Below, piece after piece: positions 16,436-24,998 of a stretch of DNA of 64,000 nucleotides (position 1 is the first letter of the stretch; each line of letters opens with the position of its first letter). The stretch comes from Tissierella sp. (GTDB taxonomy: Bacteria > Bacillota > Clostridia > Tissierellales > Tissierellaceae). Both the position numbers and the translations under genes were made by a program. The notes beneath the pieces are model-generated. The model made no database searches. It saw nothing but the letters and a program-made list of their open reading frames with translations, and was not told where the DNA came from. The stretch lies in NCBI RefSeq assembly GCF_031460495.1, contig NZ_JAVKTS010000007.1, positions 62,001 through 126,000 of the forward strand, in the 5' to 3' direction.

Positions 16436-17394
16436 TATGGAATACCAGAATAACTGATATACTAAATATCAAATACCCCATATTGCAAGGAGGCATGGCT
16501 TGGGTAGCTACCCATGAATTAGCAGCAGCTGTATCAGAAGCAGGTGGTCTTGGAATAATCGGAGCAGGAAATGCACCACCAGAATTTGTTAAGGAAGAAA
16601 TAAGAAAGCTAAAGGAATTGACGGATAAGCCATTTGGTGTAAATATTATGATGCTGTCACCTTTTGCTGAGGATATTGTAGGTATAGTATGTGATGAGGG
16701 AGTTCCTGTTGTAACTACAGGTGCAGGAAGTCCGGGGAAGTATATAAAAAAATTAAAAGAACATAATGTAAAAATCATACCTGTAGTACCTACTGTGTCT
16801 TTAGCGGTGAGATTAGAAAGAGAAGGTGTAGATGCCTTAATCGTTGAAGGAACTGAAGCAGGTGGGCATATTGGAGAGCTGACCACTATGGCTTTAGTAC
16901 CTCAAGTAGTTGATGCAGTTAAGATTCCTGTTATAGCAGCAGGAGGAATAGGAGACGGAAGAGGATTTTTAGCAGCTTTGACTTTAGGGGCAGAGGGAGT
17001 GCAGATAGGCACTAGATTTGTGTGCTCTACTGAAGCCAAAGTCCACATAAACTATAAAGAAGCCATTGTAAAGTCAAAGGATAGGGATGCACAAGTAACT
17101 GGCAGAAGTACTGGTCATCCTGTTAGAGCATTAAAAAATAAATTTACAAAAGAATTTTTGGAACTTGAAAAAAACAATACTCCTTTTGAGGAACTAGAGC
17201 TATTGGGTTCGGGAAGATTAAAACTAGCTGTAGTAGAAGGGGATATGGACAAAGGCTCATTAATGTCTGGTCAAATAGCAGGTCTAATAAAAGATATTAA
17301 GCCATGCAGAGAAATAATTGAGGAAATAGTTTTTTCAGCAGAGAAAAGACTTTATTCGTTGAGCTCACAAAAGGACGGTGATATCAATGGATAA
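16432..17394 (+). CDS. fabK: Enoyl-[ACP] reductase FabK (FMN-dependent)
   Basis: Reduces trans-2-enoyl-ACP with NAD(P)H and FMN, the last step of each elongation round. The 320-residue protein is of the 2-nitropropane dioxygenase/FabK TIM-barrel class: YPILQGGMAWVATHELA at the start, GTEAGGHIG near residue 142 and AAGGIGDGRG near 180. No FabI-type gene is in the window. ATG 16432 overlaps fabH by four bases and the 3' end overlaps fabD by eight. A nitronate monooxygenase is the alternative, but cluster position decides for FabK. Confidence 0.93.
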   Translation: MIWNTRITDILNIKYPILQGGMAWVATHELAAAVSEAGGLGIIGAGNAPPEFVKEEIRKLKELTDKPFGVNIMMLSPFAEDIVGIVCDEGVPVVTTGAGSPGKYIKKLKEHNVKIIPVVPTVSLAVRLEREGVDALIVEGTEAGGHIGELTTMALVPQVVDAVKIPVIAAGGIGDGRGFLAALTLGAEGVQIGTRFVCSTEAKVHINYKEAIVKSKDRDAQVTGRSTGHPVRALKNKFTKEFLELEKNNTPFEELELLGSGRLKLAVVEGDMDKGSLMSGQIAGLIKDIKPCREIIEEIVFSAEKRLYSLSSQKDGDING

Positions 17395-18430
17395 AATAGC
17401 TTTTATATTTCCCGGGCAAGGATCCCAATATGTAGGAATGGGCAAAGATTTCTATGAGAACTTTGAAGAATCAAGGAAAATATTTGATGAGGCAAATGAA
17501 GTTTTAAATATGAACTTAAAAGAAATCTGCTTCAATGGTAGTGAAGAAGATTTAAGAAAAACGGAAAATACTCAACCAGCCATATTGACTACAAGTATAG
17601 CAATCTTAAAAGCTTTGGAATCTATGGGCATAGACTGTGAATACACGGCAGGTCTTAGCTTAGGTGAATACAGTTCCTTAGTTATGAGTGGAAGCTTAGA
17701 ATTTAAAGATGCTATACAGCTAGTAAAAGAGAGAGGCAAATTCATGCAAGAAGCTGTACCCCTAGGTCTAGGAGGAATGGCTGCAATACTCGGATTAGAT
17801 AGAGAAAAGATACCAGCAATTATAGAAAATACTAAGCAATATGGAATAGTGGAAGTAGCAAATTATAATAGTCCGGAACAAATAGTTTTATCAGGAGAAT
17901 TAAAAGCTATTGAAGCAGCATGTGATGAGGCAGTTAAAGCAGGAGCAAAAAAGGCAGTTCCATTATCTGTATCAGCACCCTTTCATTCTTCTTTACTCCT
18001 TTCTGCTGGAGAAAGATTAGAAAATGAATTATCTAAAATTAAGATAAAGGATGCTAAAAAGAAATTTATTTCCAATGTAGATGCTAAGCTCATATCTTGT
18101 AAACATGAAATAAAACATAAGCTAGTTAATCAAGTTAGTAATTCAGTCTTATGGCAGCAATCAGTAGAGCTTATGATAAATGATGGTGTAGTTACATTTA
18201 TAGAATTAGGACCGGGTAAATCCCTCTCAGGCTTTGTAAAACGCATTGGTAAATCCATGGGGAAAGAAGTAAAGGCCTATAGTATAAATGATATAGATTC
18301 TTTTGAAGAAACCCTTAGTCGAGTAAAAGCCTTTGCTCCAATTGGAGAAGATCATAATTTAGAATTACGAAAAAATCTAGGTAAATCTAAACAAGCAATT
18401 GAGAAAGGAAGGAAACCACGATGGGCTTAA
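17387..18430 (+). CDS. fabD: Malonyl-CoA:ACP transacylase FabD
   Basis: Loads malonyl groups onto ACP. The 347-residue protein shows FPGQGSQYVGMGKD near residue 8, the nucleophile motif AGLSLGEYSSL (Ser near 90), and His in VSAPFHSSLL (about 200). It carries a C-terminal extension of about 40 residues beyond the usual end. Start ATG 17387 follows AAGGACGGTGAT; the upstream in-frame start at 17378 adds only three residues. Overlaps with fabK and fabG (10 bases) show one operon. Confidence 0.95.
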   Translation: MDKIAFIFPGQGSQYVGMGKDFYENFEESRKIFDEANEVLNMNLKEICFNGSEEDLRKTENTQPAILTTSIAILKALESMGIDCEYTAGLSLGEYSSLVMSGSLEFKDAIQLVKERGKFMQEAVPLGLGGMAAILGLDREKIPAIIENTKQYGIVEVANYNSPEQIVLSGELKAIEAACDEAVKAGAKKAVPLSVSAPFHSSLLLSAGERLENELSKIKIKDAKKKFISNVDAKLISCKHEIKHKLVNQVSNSVLWQQSVELMINDGVVTFIELGPGKSLSGFVKRIGKSMGKEVKAYSINDIDSFEETLSRVKAFAPIGEDHNLELRKNLGKSKQAIEKGRKPRWA

Positions 18431-19164
18431 ACAATAAAGTAGCCTTGATCACAGGAGGCTCAAGAGGAATAGGCAAAGAAATAGCCTTAGAATTAGCAAG
18501 AAATGGAGTTCATATAGCTATTTCTTATGTGAACAACATTGCAAAAGCTAACGAGGTAGTAGGAGAGATAAAGTCTCATGGAGTAAAAGCAATTGCTATT
18601 GGCGCAAATGTATCAGTAGAAGAAGATGTGACAGAAATGATAAAGGTCATAGAGGAAAGTCTTGGTACAATCGATATTTTAGTGAATAATGCTGGGGTTA
18701 CAAAGGATAACTTACTCATTAGAATGAAATCAGAAGATTGGGATGAGGTAATGGATGTTAACCTGAAAGGAACTTTCCTTTGTACAAAAGCAGTATCTAG
18801 AATAATGATGAAGAAGAAATACGGAAAAATAATAAACATTACTTCTGTAGTAGGAATAATAGGAAATGCAGGTCAAGGAAATTACTCTGCTTCAAAGGCT
18901 GGTGTCATAGGATTTACAAAATCCATGGCAAGAGAACTAGCCAGTCGTGGCATCAGAGTCAATGGAATAGCACCAGGTTTTATATCTACAGACATGACAG
19001 AAGTATTGAAAGATGAAATTAAAGATACTATGTTAAAAGCCATACCTTTAAATTCCTTTGGGAATCCAAGAGATATTGCAAATTTAGTAGTATTTTTATC
19101 AAGCGAAAAATCAGACTATATAACAGGCCAGATAATAAATGTAGACGGCGGAATGGCTATGTAG
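18421..19164 (+). CDS. fabG: 3-oxoacyl-[ACP] reductase FabG
   Basis: NADPH-dependent reduction of 3-oxoacyl-ACP. It has 247 residues, classical short-chain dehydrogenase: TGGSRGIGKEIA cofactor motif, NNAGVTKD, and the catalytic Ser-Tyr-Lys in INITSVVGIIGNAGQGNYSASKAG. The C-terminus ends INVDGGMAM, as in genuine FabG. AAAGGAAGG precedes the ATG, within fabD. After it comes a 238-base gap that holds a long hairpin before acpP. Confidence 0.95.
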   Translation: MGLNNKVALITGGSRGIGKEIALELARNGVHIAISYVNNIAKANEVVGEIKSHGVKAIAIGANVSVEEDVTEMIKVIEESLGTIDILVNNAGVTKDNLLIRMKSEDWDEVMDVNLKGTFLCTKAVSRIMMKKKYGKIINITSVVGIIGNAGQGNYSASKAGVIGFTKSMARELASRGIRVNGIAPGFISTDMTEVLKDEIKDTMLKAIPLNSFGNPRDIANLVVFLSSEKSDYITGQIINVDGGMAM

Positions 19165-19222
19165 GCAGATAAACTACAAAAATATAAGAGATAAATTAAA
19201 AAATAAGACTCGACTGTGAAGG

Positions 19223-19331
19223 ATTTGCCACACATTCCAAGGAAATTTTAAAATTGCTTTGGAAATCAGGGTTTTTAGCGTAGCATTCCATTGATTTCCT
19301 ATTTTAAAATGACTTGTAGAAGGTATCAAAT
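19223..19331 (+). repeat. Long imperfect inverted repeat between fabG and acpP
   Basis: The left arm starts at ATTTG (19223) and includes CCAAGGAAATTTTAAAATT (19238-19256). The right arm ends at CAAAT (19327-19331) and includes ATTTTAAAATGACTTG (19301-19316). An inner stem pairs GGAAATCA (19261-19268) with TGATTTCC (19292-19299). The two halves also share a direct motif, CATTCCA, at 19233 and 19284. The whole can fold into a hairpin of about 109 bases. It is not coding. It may be a small mobile or MITE-like repeat, or an RNA attenuator that sets acpP apart from fabG. Function unknown. Confidence 0.55.
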
Positions 19332-19402
19332 AATGAACTGGAGACTCGTTTTTATAATTTATCTAAGATAAGCATAATAATTTAAAATTGGGAGGAATAA
19401 AA

Positions 19403-19636
19403 ATGATATTTGATAAAGTAAAAGCAATTATAGCAGAACAATTAGGTGTAGATGATGTGGAGAGTATTACAGGAGAAACTTCTTTAATGAAAGATCTAGA
19501 AGCAGATTCATTAGATGCAGTAGAAATTATGATGGCTTTAGAAGATGAATTTGGAATAACTATACCAGATGAAGATGCAGAAAAATTTACAAACATTGGT
19601 GATATAGTAACCTATGTACAAGGAAAAGTTGAATAA
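19403..19636 (+). CDS. acpP: Acyl carrier protein
   Basis: A 77-residue acidic carrier of growing acyl chains. The phosphopantetheine attachment site is [17 protein letters not shown] (Ser near residue 37). GGGAGGAA stands before ATG 19403; the upstream in-frame start at 19388 has no ribosome site. It precedes fabF by 25 bases. Confidence 0.96.
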   Translation: MIFDKVKAIIAEQLGVDDVESITGETSLMKDLEADSLDAVEIMMALEDEFGITIPDEDAEKFTNIGDIVTYVQGKVE

Positions 19637-19661
19637 TACCTTAATAGTGGAGGTAAAAAAA

Positions 19662-20900
19662 TTGAGAAGAGTCGTAATCACAGGATTAGGTGCTATAACA
19701 CCTATAGGAATAGGTAAGGAAAACTTCTGGAACTCTTTAATACAAGGAGAATCTGGAGTTGGGTATATAACTAGATTTGATGCATCTGAATTTGATACAA
19801 AAATAGGTGCAGAAGTAAAGGAATTCAATCCATCCGATTTTATGGATAAAAAGGAATCAAGAAGGATGGATAGATTTACACAGTTTGCAGTAGCTGGTAC
19901 AAAATTAGCTTTAGATGATGGAAAAATTGACTTAAGTCAGTTAAATTTAGATAAAGTTGGTGTTGTAATCGGAGTTGGAATCGGTGGTATGGAAACCATG
20001 GAAACTGAGTATGGAAAACTAAAGGATAGAGGACCAAGTAGAGTCAGCCCATTGTTTATACCTATGATGATATCCAATATGGCACCAGGACAAATATCCA
20101 TGGCCTTTGGATTTAGAGGTCCAACAATGACAATAACCACAGCATGTGCTTCTAGCACCCACGCTGTAGGAGAATCCTTTAGAATGATAAAATCAGGAAA
20201 TGTGGATATGATAGTTGCAGGTGGAGCAGATGCGTCTATAACACCTATTTCAGTAGCAGGTTTTTGTTCAATGAAAGCTCTTTCAACAAGAAATAATGAC
20301 CCTACAAAAGCATCTCGCCCTTTTGATAAGGAAAGAGATGGATTTGTAATGGGAGAAGGAGCAGGTATATTGATATTAGAAGAGCTAGATCATGCACTAG
20401 CTAGGGGAGCAAATATATATGGTGAAATTGTAGGATATGGATCTACTTCAGATGCCTTCCATATAACACAACCAGATCCAGAAGCCAAGGGAGCATCTAA
20501 GGCAATGGAATTGGCATTGGAAGAAGCAAGGGCTGATTACAATGAAGTAGGATATATAAATGCCCATGGAACATCAACATATTTTAATGATAAACTAGAA
20601 ACCCTAGCAATAAAAAATGTTTTTAAGGATCATGCAAAAGACATAAATATTAGCTCAACAAAATCAATGACTGGTCATTTACTAGGAGCTGCTGGTGGAA
20701 TAGAGGCTATAGCAGCCTTAATGGCAATAAAGGAAGGAGTAATCCCTCCAACCATTAACTATGACAATCCAGATGAGGAATGTGACTTAAACTACACACC
20801 TAATGTAGCAGTAAATAGGGATGTAAAATATGCCCTATCAAATTCACTAGGATTTGGTGGACATAATGCAACGATATTGTTTAAAAAATATATAGACTAA
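19662..20900 (+). CDS. fabF: 3-oxoacyl-[ACP] synthase II FabF
   Basis: Elongates acyl-ACP. It has 412 residues from a TTG start at 19662, preceded by GTGGAGGT; this start gives the canonical LRRVVITGLGAITPIG N-terminus. The catalytic Cys lies in TITTACASSTHAVGES (about residue 163), with His motifs NAHGTSTYFND and STKSMTGHLLGAAG. It is the last gene of the fab run. No acetyl-CoA carboxylase genes and no FapR/FabT-type regulator are seen in the cluster. Confidence 0.95.
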   Translation: MRRVVITGLGAITPIGIGKENFWNSLIQGESGVGYITRFDASEFDTKIGAEVKEFNPSDFMDKKESRRMDRFTQFAVAGTKLALDDGKIDLSQLNLDKVGVVIGVGIGGMETMETEYGKLKDRGPSRVSPLFIPMMISNMAPGQISMAFGFRGPTMTITTACASSTHAVGESFRMIKSGNVDMIVAGGADASITPISVAGFCSMKALSTRNNDPTKASRPFDKERDGFVMGEGAGILILEELDHALARGANIYGEIVGYGSTSDAFHITQPDPEAKGASKAMELALEEARADYNEVGYINAHGTSTYFNDKLETLAIKNVFKDHAKDINISSTKSMTGHLLGAAGGIEAIAALMAIKEGVIPPTINYDNPDEECDLNYTPNVAVNRDVKYALSNSLGFGGHNATILFKKYID

Positions 20901-20901
20901 G

Positions 20902-20941
20902 GTAAAAGGCTTTGGAGTATTAATCCAAGGCCTTTACTTGT
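20902..20941 (+). terminator. Hairpin after fabF, likely terminator
   Basis: GTAAAAGGCTTTGGA and TCCAAGGCCTTTAC pair with one slip around a seven-base loop. The 3' tail (TTGTATAAA) is not T-rich, so termination may be weak. Confidence 0.5.
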
Positions 20942-21007
20942 ATAAAAAAACTTGTCTATCACAAATACTATGTTATACTAAAACTAGAAATACACTGGAG
21001 TGATAAT

Positions 21008-22351
21008 ATGGTATTTAATATTCCAAAATATGTTAAGAAGATTATAGAGAAAATTGAAGATAAAGGCTATAGTGCATATATAGTAGGTGGGTCTGTTAGA
21101 GATATATTAATAGGTAAAGACCCATCTGATTATGATGTAAATACAGATGCTTTACCTGAAGATATTGAAGAAATATTTAAAGAATATAGAACATTGGAAG
21201 TAGGGAGAAAGTTTGGTACAGTAGTTGTAGTTCAAGATGAAGGGATAGTCGAAGTAACTACATTTAGATCAGACGGAGAGTACATAGATGGTCGGAGACC
21301 AGAAGAAGTATATTTTTCTAAAAATCTTTTTGATGATTTATCTCGCAGGGATTTCACAATTAATGCAATGGCATATAATGAAAAGACGGGTGTAATAGAT
21401 TATTTTAATGGTATAAATGATTTAAAGAAAAAAACCATTACAACTGTTGGAGAACCATGGGATAGATTTAAAGAAGATTATTTGAGGATTATGAGGGCCA
21501 TAAGGTTTGCCACTCAATTAGAATTTTCCATTGATAATAAAACTAAAGATGCCTGTAGATTATATGGTGAATATATTTCTAATATTAGCATAGAAAGAAT
21601 TAGGGAAGAATTTTTTAAGATTCTATTAACTAAAAAACCTTCCTATGGAATTAGGTTATTGGGAGATATAAATGTCTTAGCTATAATATTACCAGAACTA
21701 ATAGAAGCAATAGGCTTCAATCAACATAATCCAAATCATGATAAAGATGTATATGAGCATACATTATCAGTATTGGATAATACATCAGCAATTTTACATC
21801 TAAGACTTGCAGCTCTATTGCACGATATTGGAAAACCTAAGACTTTTACTAGGGATGATAATGGAGTTGGACATTTCTACGGTCATGATAAACTAGGTGC
21901 TAATATGGCGAAAGATGTATTACAAAGATGGAAATCATCCAATGAACTAATAGAAAAAGTGACAATATTAATAGATAAACATATGTCACAGCATGATGAT
22001 ATTGGAGAAAAAGGATTAAAGAGACTCATATCTAAAGTGGGAAAAGAAGATATATTTATTCTATTGGAATTACAGAAATCTGACAGACTTTCCTCTAATA
22101 TGAATGCTAATATAGAGGATCTACTAGAAAGAGAAAAGAAAATAAAAGAGATAATACAAAATAAAGAAGTATACGAAAAAAATCAGTTAGCCATTAATGG
22201 TAATGATGTGGTAGAATTAGGGTATAAACAAGGCAAGATAATAGGAGAAATATTGGACTATTTATTGGAAGAAGTATTAGAAAACCCTGATTTAAATGAA
22301 AGAGATAAGTTAATAGAACTAGTAAAAGAGAAATTTAAAATTAAAGATTAA
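21008..22351 (+). CDS. cca: CCA tRNA nucleotidyltransferase / poly(A) polymerase family protein with HD domain
   Basis: Adds or repairs the 3' CCA of tRNAs. The 447-residue protein starts with the nucleotidyltransferase head: GYSAYIVGGSVRDILIGKDP and PSDYDVNTDA supply the Gly-Gly and the DxD metal carboxylates. RRDFTINAMAYN and the RRIMRAIRFA-like neck helix follow. An HD-type domain has LHDIGKPKT near residue 275 and HDKLGANMA. The tRNAs in this window already encode CCA, so repair or a poly(A) polymerase role is possible. ATG 21008 follows GGAGTGATAAT. Confidence 0.88.
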   Translation: MVFNIPKYVKKIIEKIEDKGYSAYIVGGSVRDILIGKDPSDYDVNTDALPEDIEEIFKEYRTLEVGRKFGTVVVVQDEGIVEVTTFRSDGEYIDGRRPEEVYFSKNLFDDLSRRDFTINAMAYNEKTGVIDYFNGINDLKKKTITTVGEPWDRFKEDYLRIMRAIRFATQLEFSIDNKTKDACRLYGEYISNISIERIREEFFKILLTKKPSYGIRLLGDINVLAIILPELIEAIGFNQHNPNHDKDVYEHTLSVLDNTSAILHLRLAALLHDIGKPKTFTRDDNGVGHFYGHDKLGANMAKDVLQRWKSSNELIEKVTILIDKHMSQHDDIGEKGLKRLISKVGKEDIFILLELQKSDRLSSNMNANIEDLLEREKKIKEIIQNKEVYEKNQLAINGNDVVELGYKQGKIIGEILDYLLEEVLENPDLNERDKLIELVKEKFKIKD

Positions 22352-22443
22352 GATCATCATTTCATTCAGGATGATATAGCTTTTGTCAATCAAGAAAAGA
22401 CACCCGAATCATCCCCGTGTCTTCTAAAGGAGTGTAGATTAAA

Positions 22444-23796
22444 ATGGGTAAATTATTTGGTACAGATGGTATTAGAGGAATTGCGAATAAGGATTTAACC
22501 CCAGAACTAGCCTTCAAGGTGGGTAGAGCAGGAGCATACATATTAGCCAAAGATGGTTATGGTAAGGTAATTGTGGGTAAAGATACAAGGATATCTGGAG
22601 ATATGCTAGAAGCTGCACTAACAGCAGGTATTTGTTCCATGGGTTTAGATGTTGTATCATTAGGAATCATTCCAACTCCAGCAGTTGCATATCTAACTAG
22701 AAAGTATAAGGCTTTGGCAGGAGTTGTTATATCAGCTTCCCATAATCCTGGAGAATATAATGGTATAAAGTTTTTTGATTCTAAGGGATTAAAATTACCT
22801 GACGAAACTGAAGAGAAAATTGAAGATATTATATTAAATAACAAAGGGCTAGACATTTGGCCTATTGGAGAAAAAATTGGTAAAGTCATCATAGAAGAAA
22901 ATGGCTCTAAGGATTATATAGACTACTTAGTATCCATTGCAAATATAGATTTAAAAGGAATAAAAATAGCTATAGACTGTGGACATGGTGCATTGTATAA
23001 AATTGCTTCTGAAGCAATTACAAGACTTGGTGGAGAAGCCATAGTTATAAACATAAATCCAACAGGAATGAATATAAATGATAATTGTGGATCTACTAAC
23101 CCTAGTATGATTCAAGAATTAGTAGTTAAGGAAAAAGCAGACATAGGAATATCATTTGATGGTGATGGAGATAGGATTATTGCAGTAGATGAATTTGGCA
23201 ATGTATTAGATGGAGACCATATATTAGCTATATGCGGTACTTATCTTCATGAGCAAGGAAAGTTGAAAAACAACACTGTAGTAGGTACTATTATGACAAA
23301 TATGGGACTAGATGTTTATCTAAAAGAAAATAATATGAATATAGTCAAGACAACCGTTGGGGATAGATATATTTTAGAAGAAATGATAAAATCGGGATAT
23401 GTCCTAGGAGGAGAACAATCAGGTCATATAATATTCTTGGATTACAACACCACTGGAGATGGACTAGCCACTGCACTTCATCTTCTTGAGGTAATGAAGT
23501 CAACCGGAAAAACCATGTCAGAATTAAATAATTTGATGACAAATTTTCCACAGATATTAGTCAATGCTAAGGTTAAAAATGAATTAAAATATAAATATAA
23601 TGAAAATCCTGAAATAGCTAAGGAAATAAAGAGAATAGAAGATATTTTTCATGGTGAAGGTAGGGTTGTCATTAGACCTTCAGGGACAGAGCCTTTAGTT
23701 CGAGTAATGATTGAAGCAAAAAAAGGTGATGACATAGAAAAGATAGCTTCTGATTTGGCAAAGTTTATTGAAGATAGAATTGGAATCAATTGTTAA
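22444..23796 (+). CDS. glmM: Phosphoglucosamine mutase GlmM
   Basis: Interconverts glucosamine-6-phosphate and glucosamine-1-phosphate for cell-wall precursor synthesis. It has 450 residues. The active-site serine loop is VVISASHNPGEYNG (Ser near 100), the metal loop is SFDGDGDR (about 241-248) and the phosphate-binding loop is VRPSGTEP-like (IRPSGTEPLVRV near the end). In other Firmicutes it follows cdaA-cdaR and modulates CdaA; here it is about 19 kb away from them. Two short hairpins (about 22355-22376 and 22397-22423) lie in the 92-base gap upstream. AAAGGAGTG precedes the ATG. Confidence 0.96.
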   Translation: MGKLFGTDGIRGIANKDLTPELAFKVGRAGAYILAKDGYGKVIVGKDTRISGDMLEAALTAGICSMGLDVVSLGIIPTPAVAYLTRKYKALAGVVISASHNPGEYNGIKFFDSKGLKLPDETEEKIEDIILNNKGLDIWPIGEKIGKVIIEENGSKDYIDYLVSIANIDLKGIKIAIDCGHGALYKIASEAITRLGGEAIVININPTGMNINDNCGSTNPSMIQELVVKEKADIGISFDGDGDRIIAVDEFGNVLDGDHILAICGTYLHEQGKLKNNTVVGTIMTNMGLDVYLKENNMNIVKTTVGDRYILEEMIKSGYVLGGEQSGHIIFLDYNTTGDGLATALHLLEVMKSTGKTMSELNNLMTNFPQILVNAKVKNELKYKYNENPEIAKEIKRIEDIFHGEGRVVIRPSGTEPLVRVMIEAKKGDDIEKIASDLAKFIEDRIGINC

Positions 23797-23821
23797 ACTA
23801 AATTATAGATGAGGTGATAGT

Positions 23822-24658
23822 ATGAGTTATAAAATTGTAGCTGATAGTAGCTGTGATCTAAACGAGGAACTAAAAGAAAAGTTAAATATTAGCTTAGTGC
23901 CTTTTAAGATAGATGTAGAGGATAGAACATTTATCGACGATGAAAACCTTGATACAATGGAATTAATAAATGCTATGAAGGATAGTCCAAATCCAATTAG
24001 AACATCATGTCCTTCTCCAGGCGATTTTGTAGATGAGTACAAGAAAGCAGATGATATTTTTGCAATTACAATATCTAGTCAATTAAGTGGCACTTACAAT
24101 TCAGCCATATTGGCAAAGGATATAGTTAAGAATGAACATCCGGAAAAATTCATACATGTATTTGACTCTAAGTCAGCAAGTATTGGAGAAACTTTAATTG
24201 CAATAAAGATACAAGAGCTAATAGACAAAAAACTAGGTAATCTAGAGATTGTGGAAAAAGTAGAAGATTATATAAAATCTTGTACAACTTATTTTATATT
24301 AGAGTCTTTGGATAATTTAATTAAAAATGGTAGGATATCCAAGGCAAAAGGGTTGATCGCTAATGTTTTAAATTTAAAACCTATTATGGGCTCTACTGAG
24401 AATGGAGAAATAAAACTTGTTGAAAATGCAAGGGGAACAAAGAAAGCCTTTAGAAGACTAGTTGAAATAATGGGAGAAACCGGAGCGAAATTTGAAGAAA
24501 AAGTATTAGCTATTTCCCATACAAATGCCTTAGAAAGGGCTGAAGAACTAAAAAGAGAAATCCAAAGCAGATATAAATTCAAGGATATCATTTTAGTTAA
24601 GACAGCTGGACTTAGTAGTGGCTATGCTAGTGACGGAGGTATAATATTAGTGTTTTAA
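23822..24658 (+). CDS. DegV family fatty-acid-binding protein (first copy)
   Basis: DegV proteins bind a long-chain fatty acid; FakB members present it to the kinase FakA. The 278-residue protein begins YKIVADSSCDL, the conserved DegV opening, and has RTSCPSPGDF near residue 60, SSQLSGTYNSA near 87 and ESLDNLIKNGRISKAKG near 160. GAGGTGATAGT precedes the ATG. It lies 25 bases after glmM. No fakA is in the window. A second DegV gene is at 59904; the two are clearly divergent. Confidence 0.88.
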   Translation: MSYKIVADSSCDLNEELKEKLNISLVPFKIDVEDRTFIDDENLDTMELINAMKDSPNPIRTSCPSPGDFVDEYKKADDIFAITISSQLSGTYNSAILAKDIVKNEHPEKFIHVFDSKSASIGETLIAIKIQELIDKKLGNLEIVEKVEDYIKSCTTYFILESLDNLIKNGRISKAKGLIANVLNLKPIMGSTENGEIKLVENARGTKKAFRRLVEIMGETGAKFEEKVLAISHTNALERAEELKREIQSRYKFKDIILVKTAGLSSGYASDGGIILVF

Positions 24659-24707
24659 ATAGATATAAAGCAAGCATATAGAATCTATTAAAAAATATAA
24701 AAAAATA

Positions 24708-24735
24708 TTGACAAGTACAAATATCGTGTTATAAT
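24708..24735 (+). promoter_or_regulatory. Promoter of tRNA-Leu
   Basis: TTGACA (24708-24713) and TATAAT (24730-24735), both perfect, with a 16-base spacer, about 29 bases before the mature tRNA 5' end. Confidence 0.8.
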
Positions 24736-24764
24736 TATATGGTAGGTGATTTTACATCATATAT

Positions 24765-24848
24765 GCGGGAGTGGCGGAATTGGCAGACGCGCTAGACTTA
24801 GGATCTAGTGTCATTGACGTGGGGGTTCAAGTCCTCTTTCCCGCACCA
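24765..24848 (+). tRNA. tRNA-Leu (anticodon TAG)
   Basis: An 84-base cloverleaf of the long variable arm class. The acceptor GCGGGAG pairs with CTTTCCCGC-side bases, and CCA is encoded (24846-24848). The anticodon stem CTAGA/TCTAG encloses loop CTTAGGA, giving anticodon TAG, which reads CUN leucine codons. The T loop GGTTCAAGTCC is standard. Confidence 0.96.
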
Positions 24849-24854
24849 TATTAG

Positions 24855-24884
24855 AACCAGTGGATTTGTACCATTGGTTTTTTT
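24855..24884 (+). terminator. Terminator of tRNA-Leu
   Basis: AACCAGTGG (24855-24863) pairs with CCATTGGTT (24871-24879) with one wobble, followed by a run of T residues to 24884. Confidence 0.85.
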
Positions 24885-24998
24885 ACTATGTTTTTTTAAT
24901 TTATTATGTTGGATAATATTATTTGTTATGTTATAATTTTATGATATAATGAGTAAGTTAAAAATGGATGAATATATCGTTTAAGGAGGAAAATGTAG

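Noticed and set aside
16404-16886. A 160-codon reverse frame inside fabK
   Set aside because: Shadow of FabK, whose FMN-barrel motifs are clear in the forward frame.
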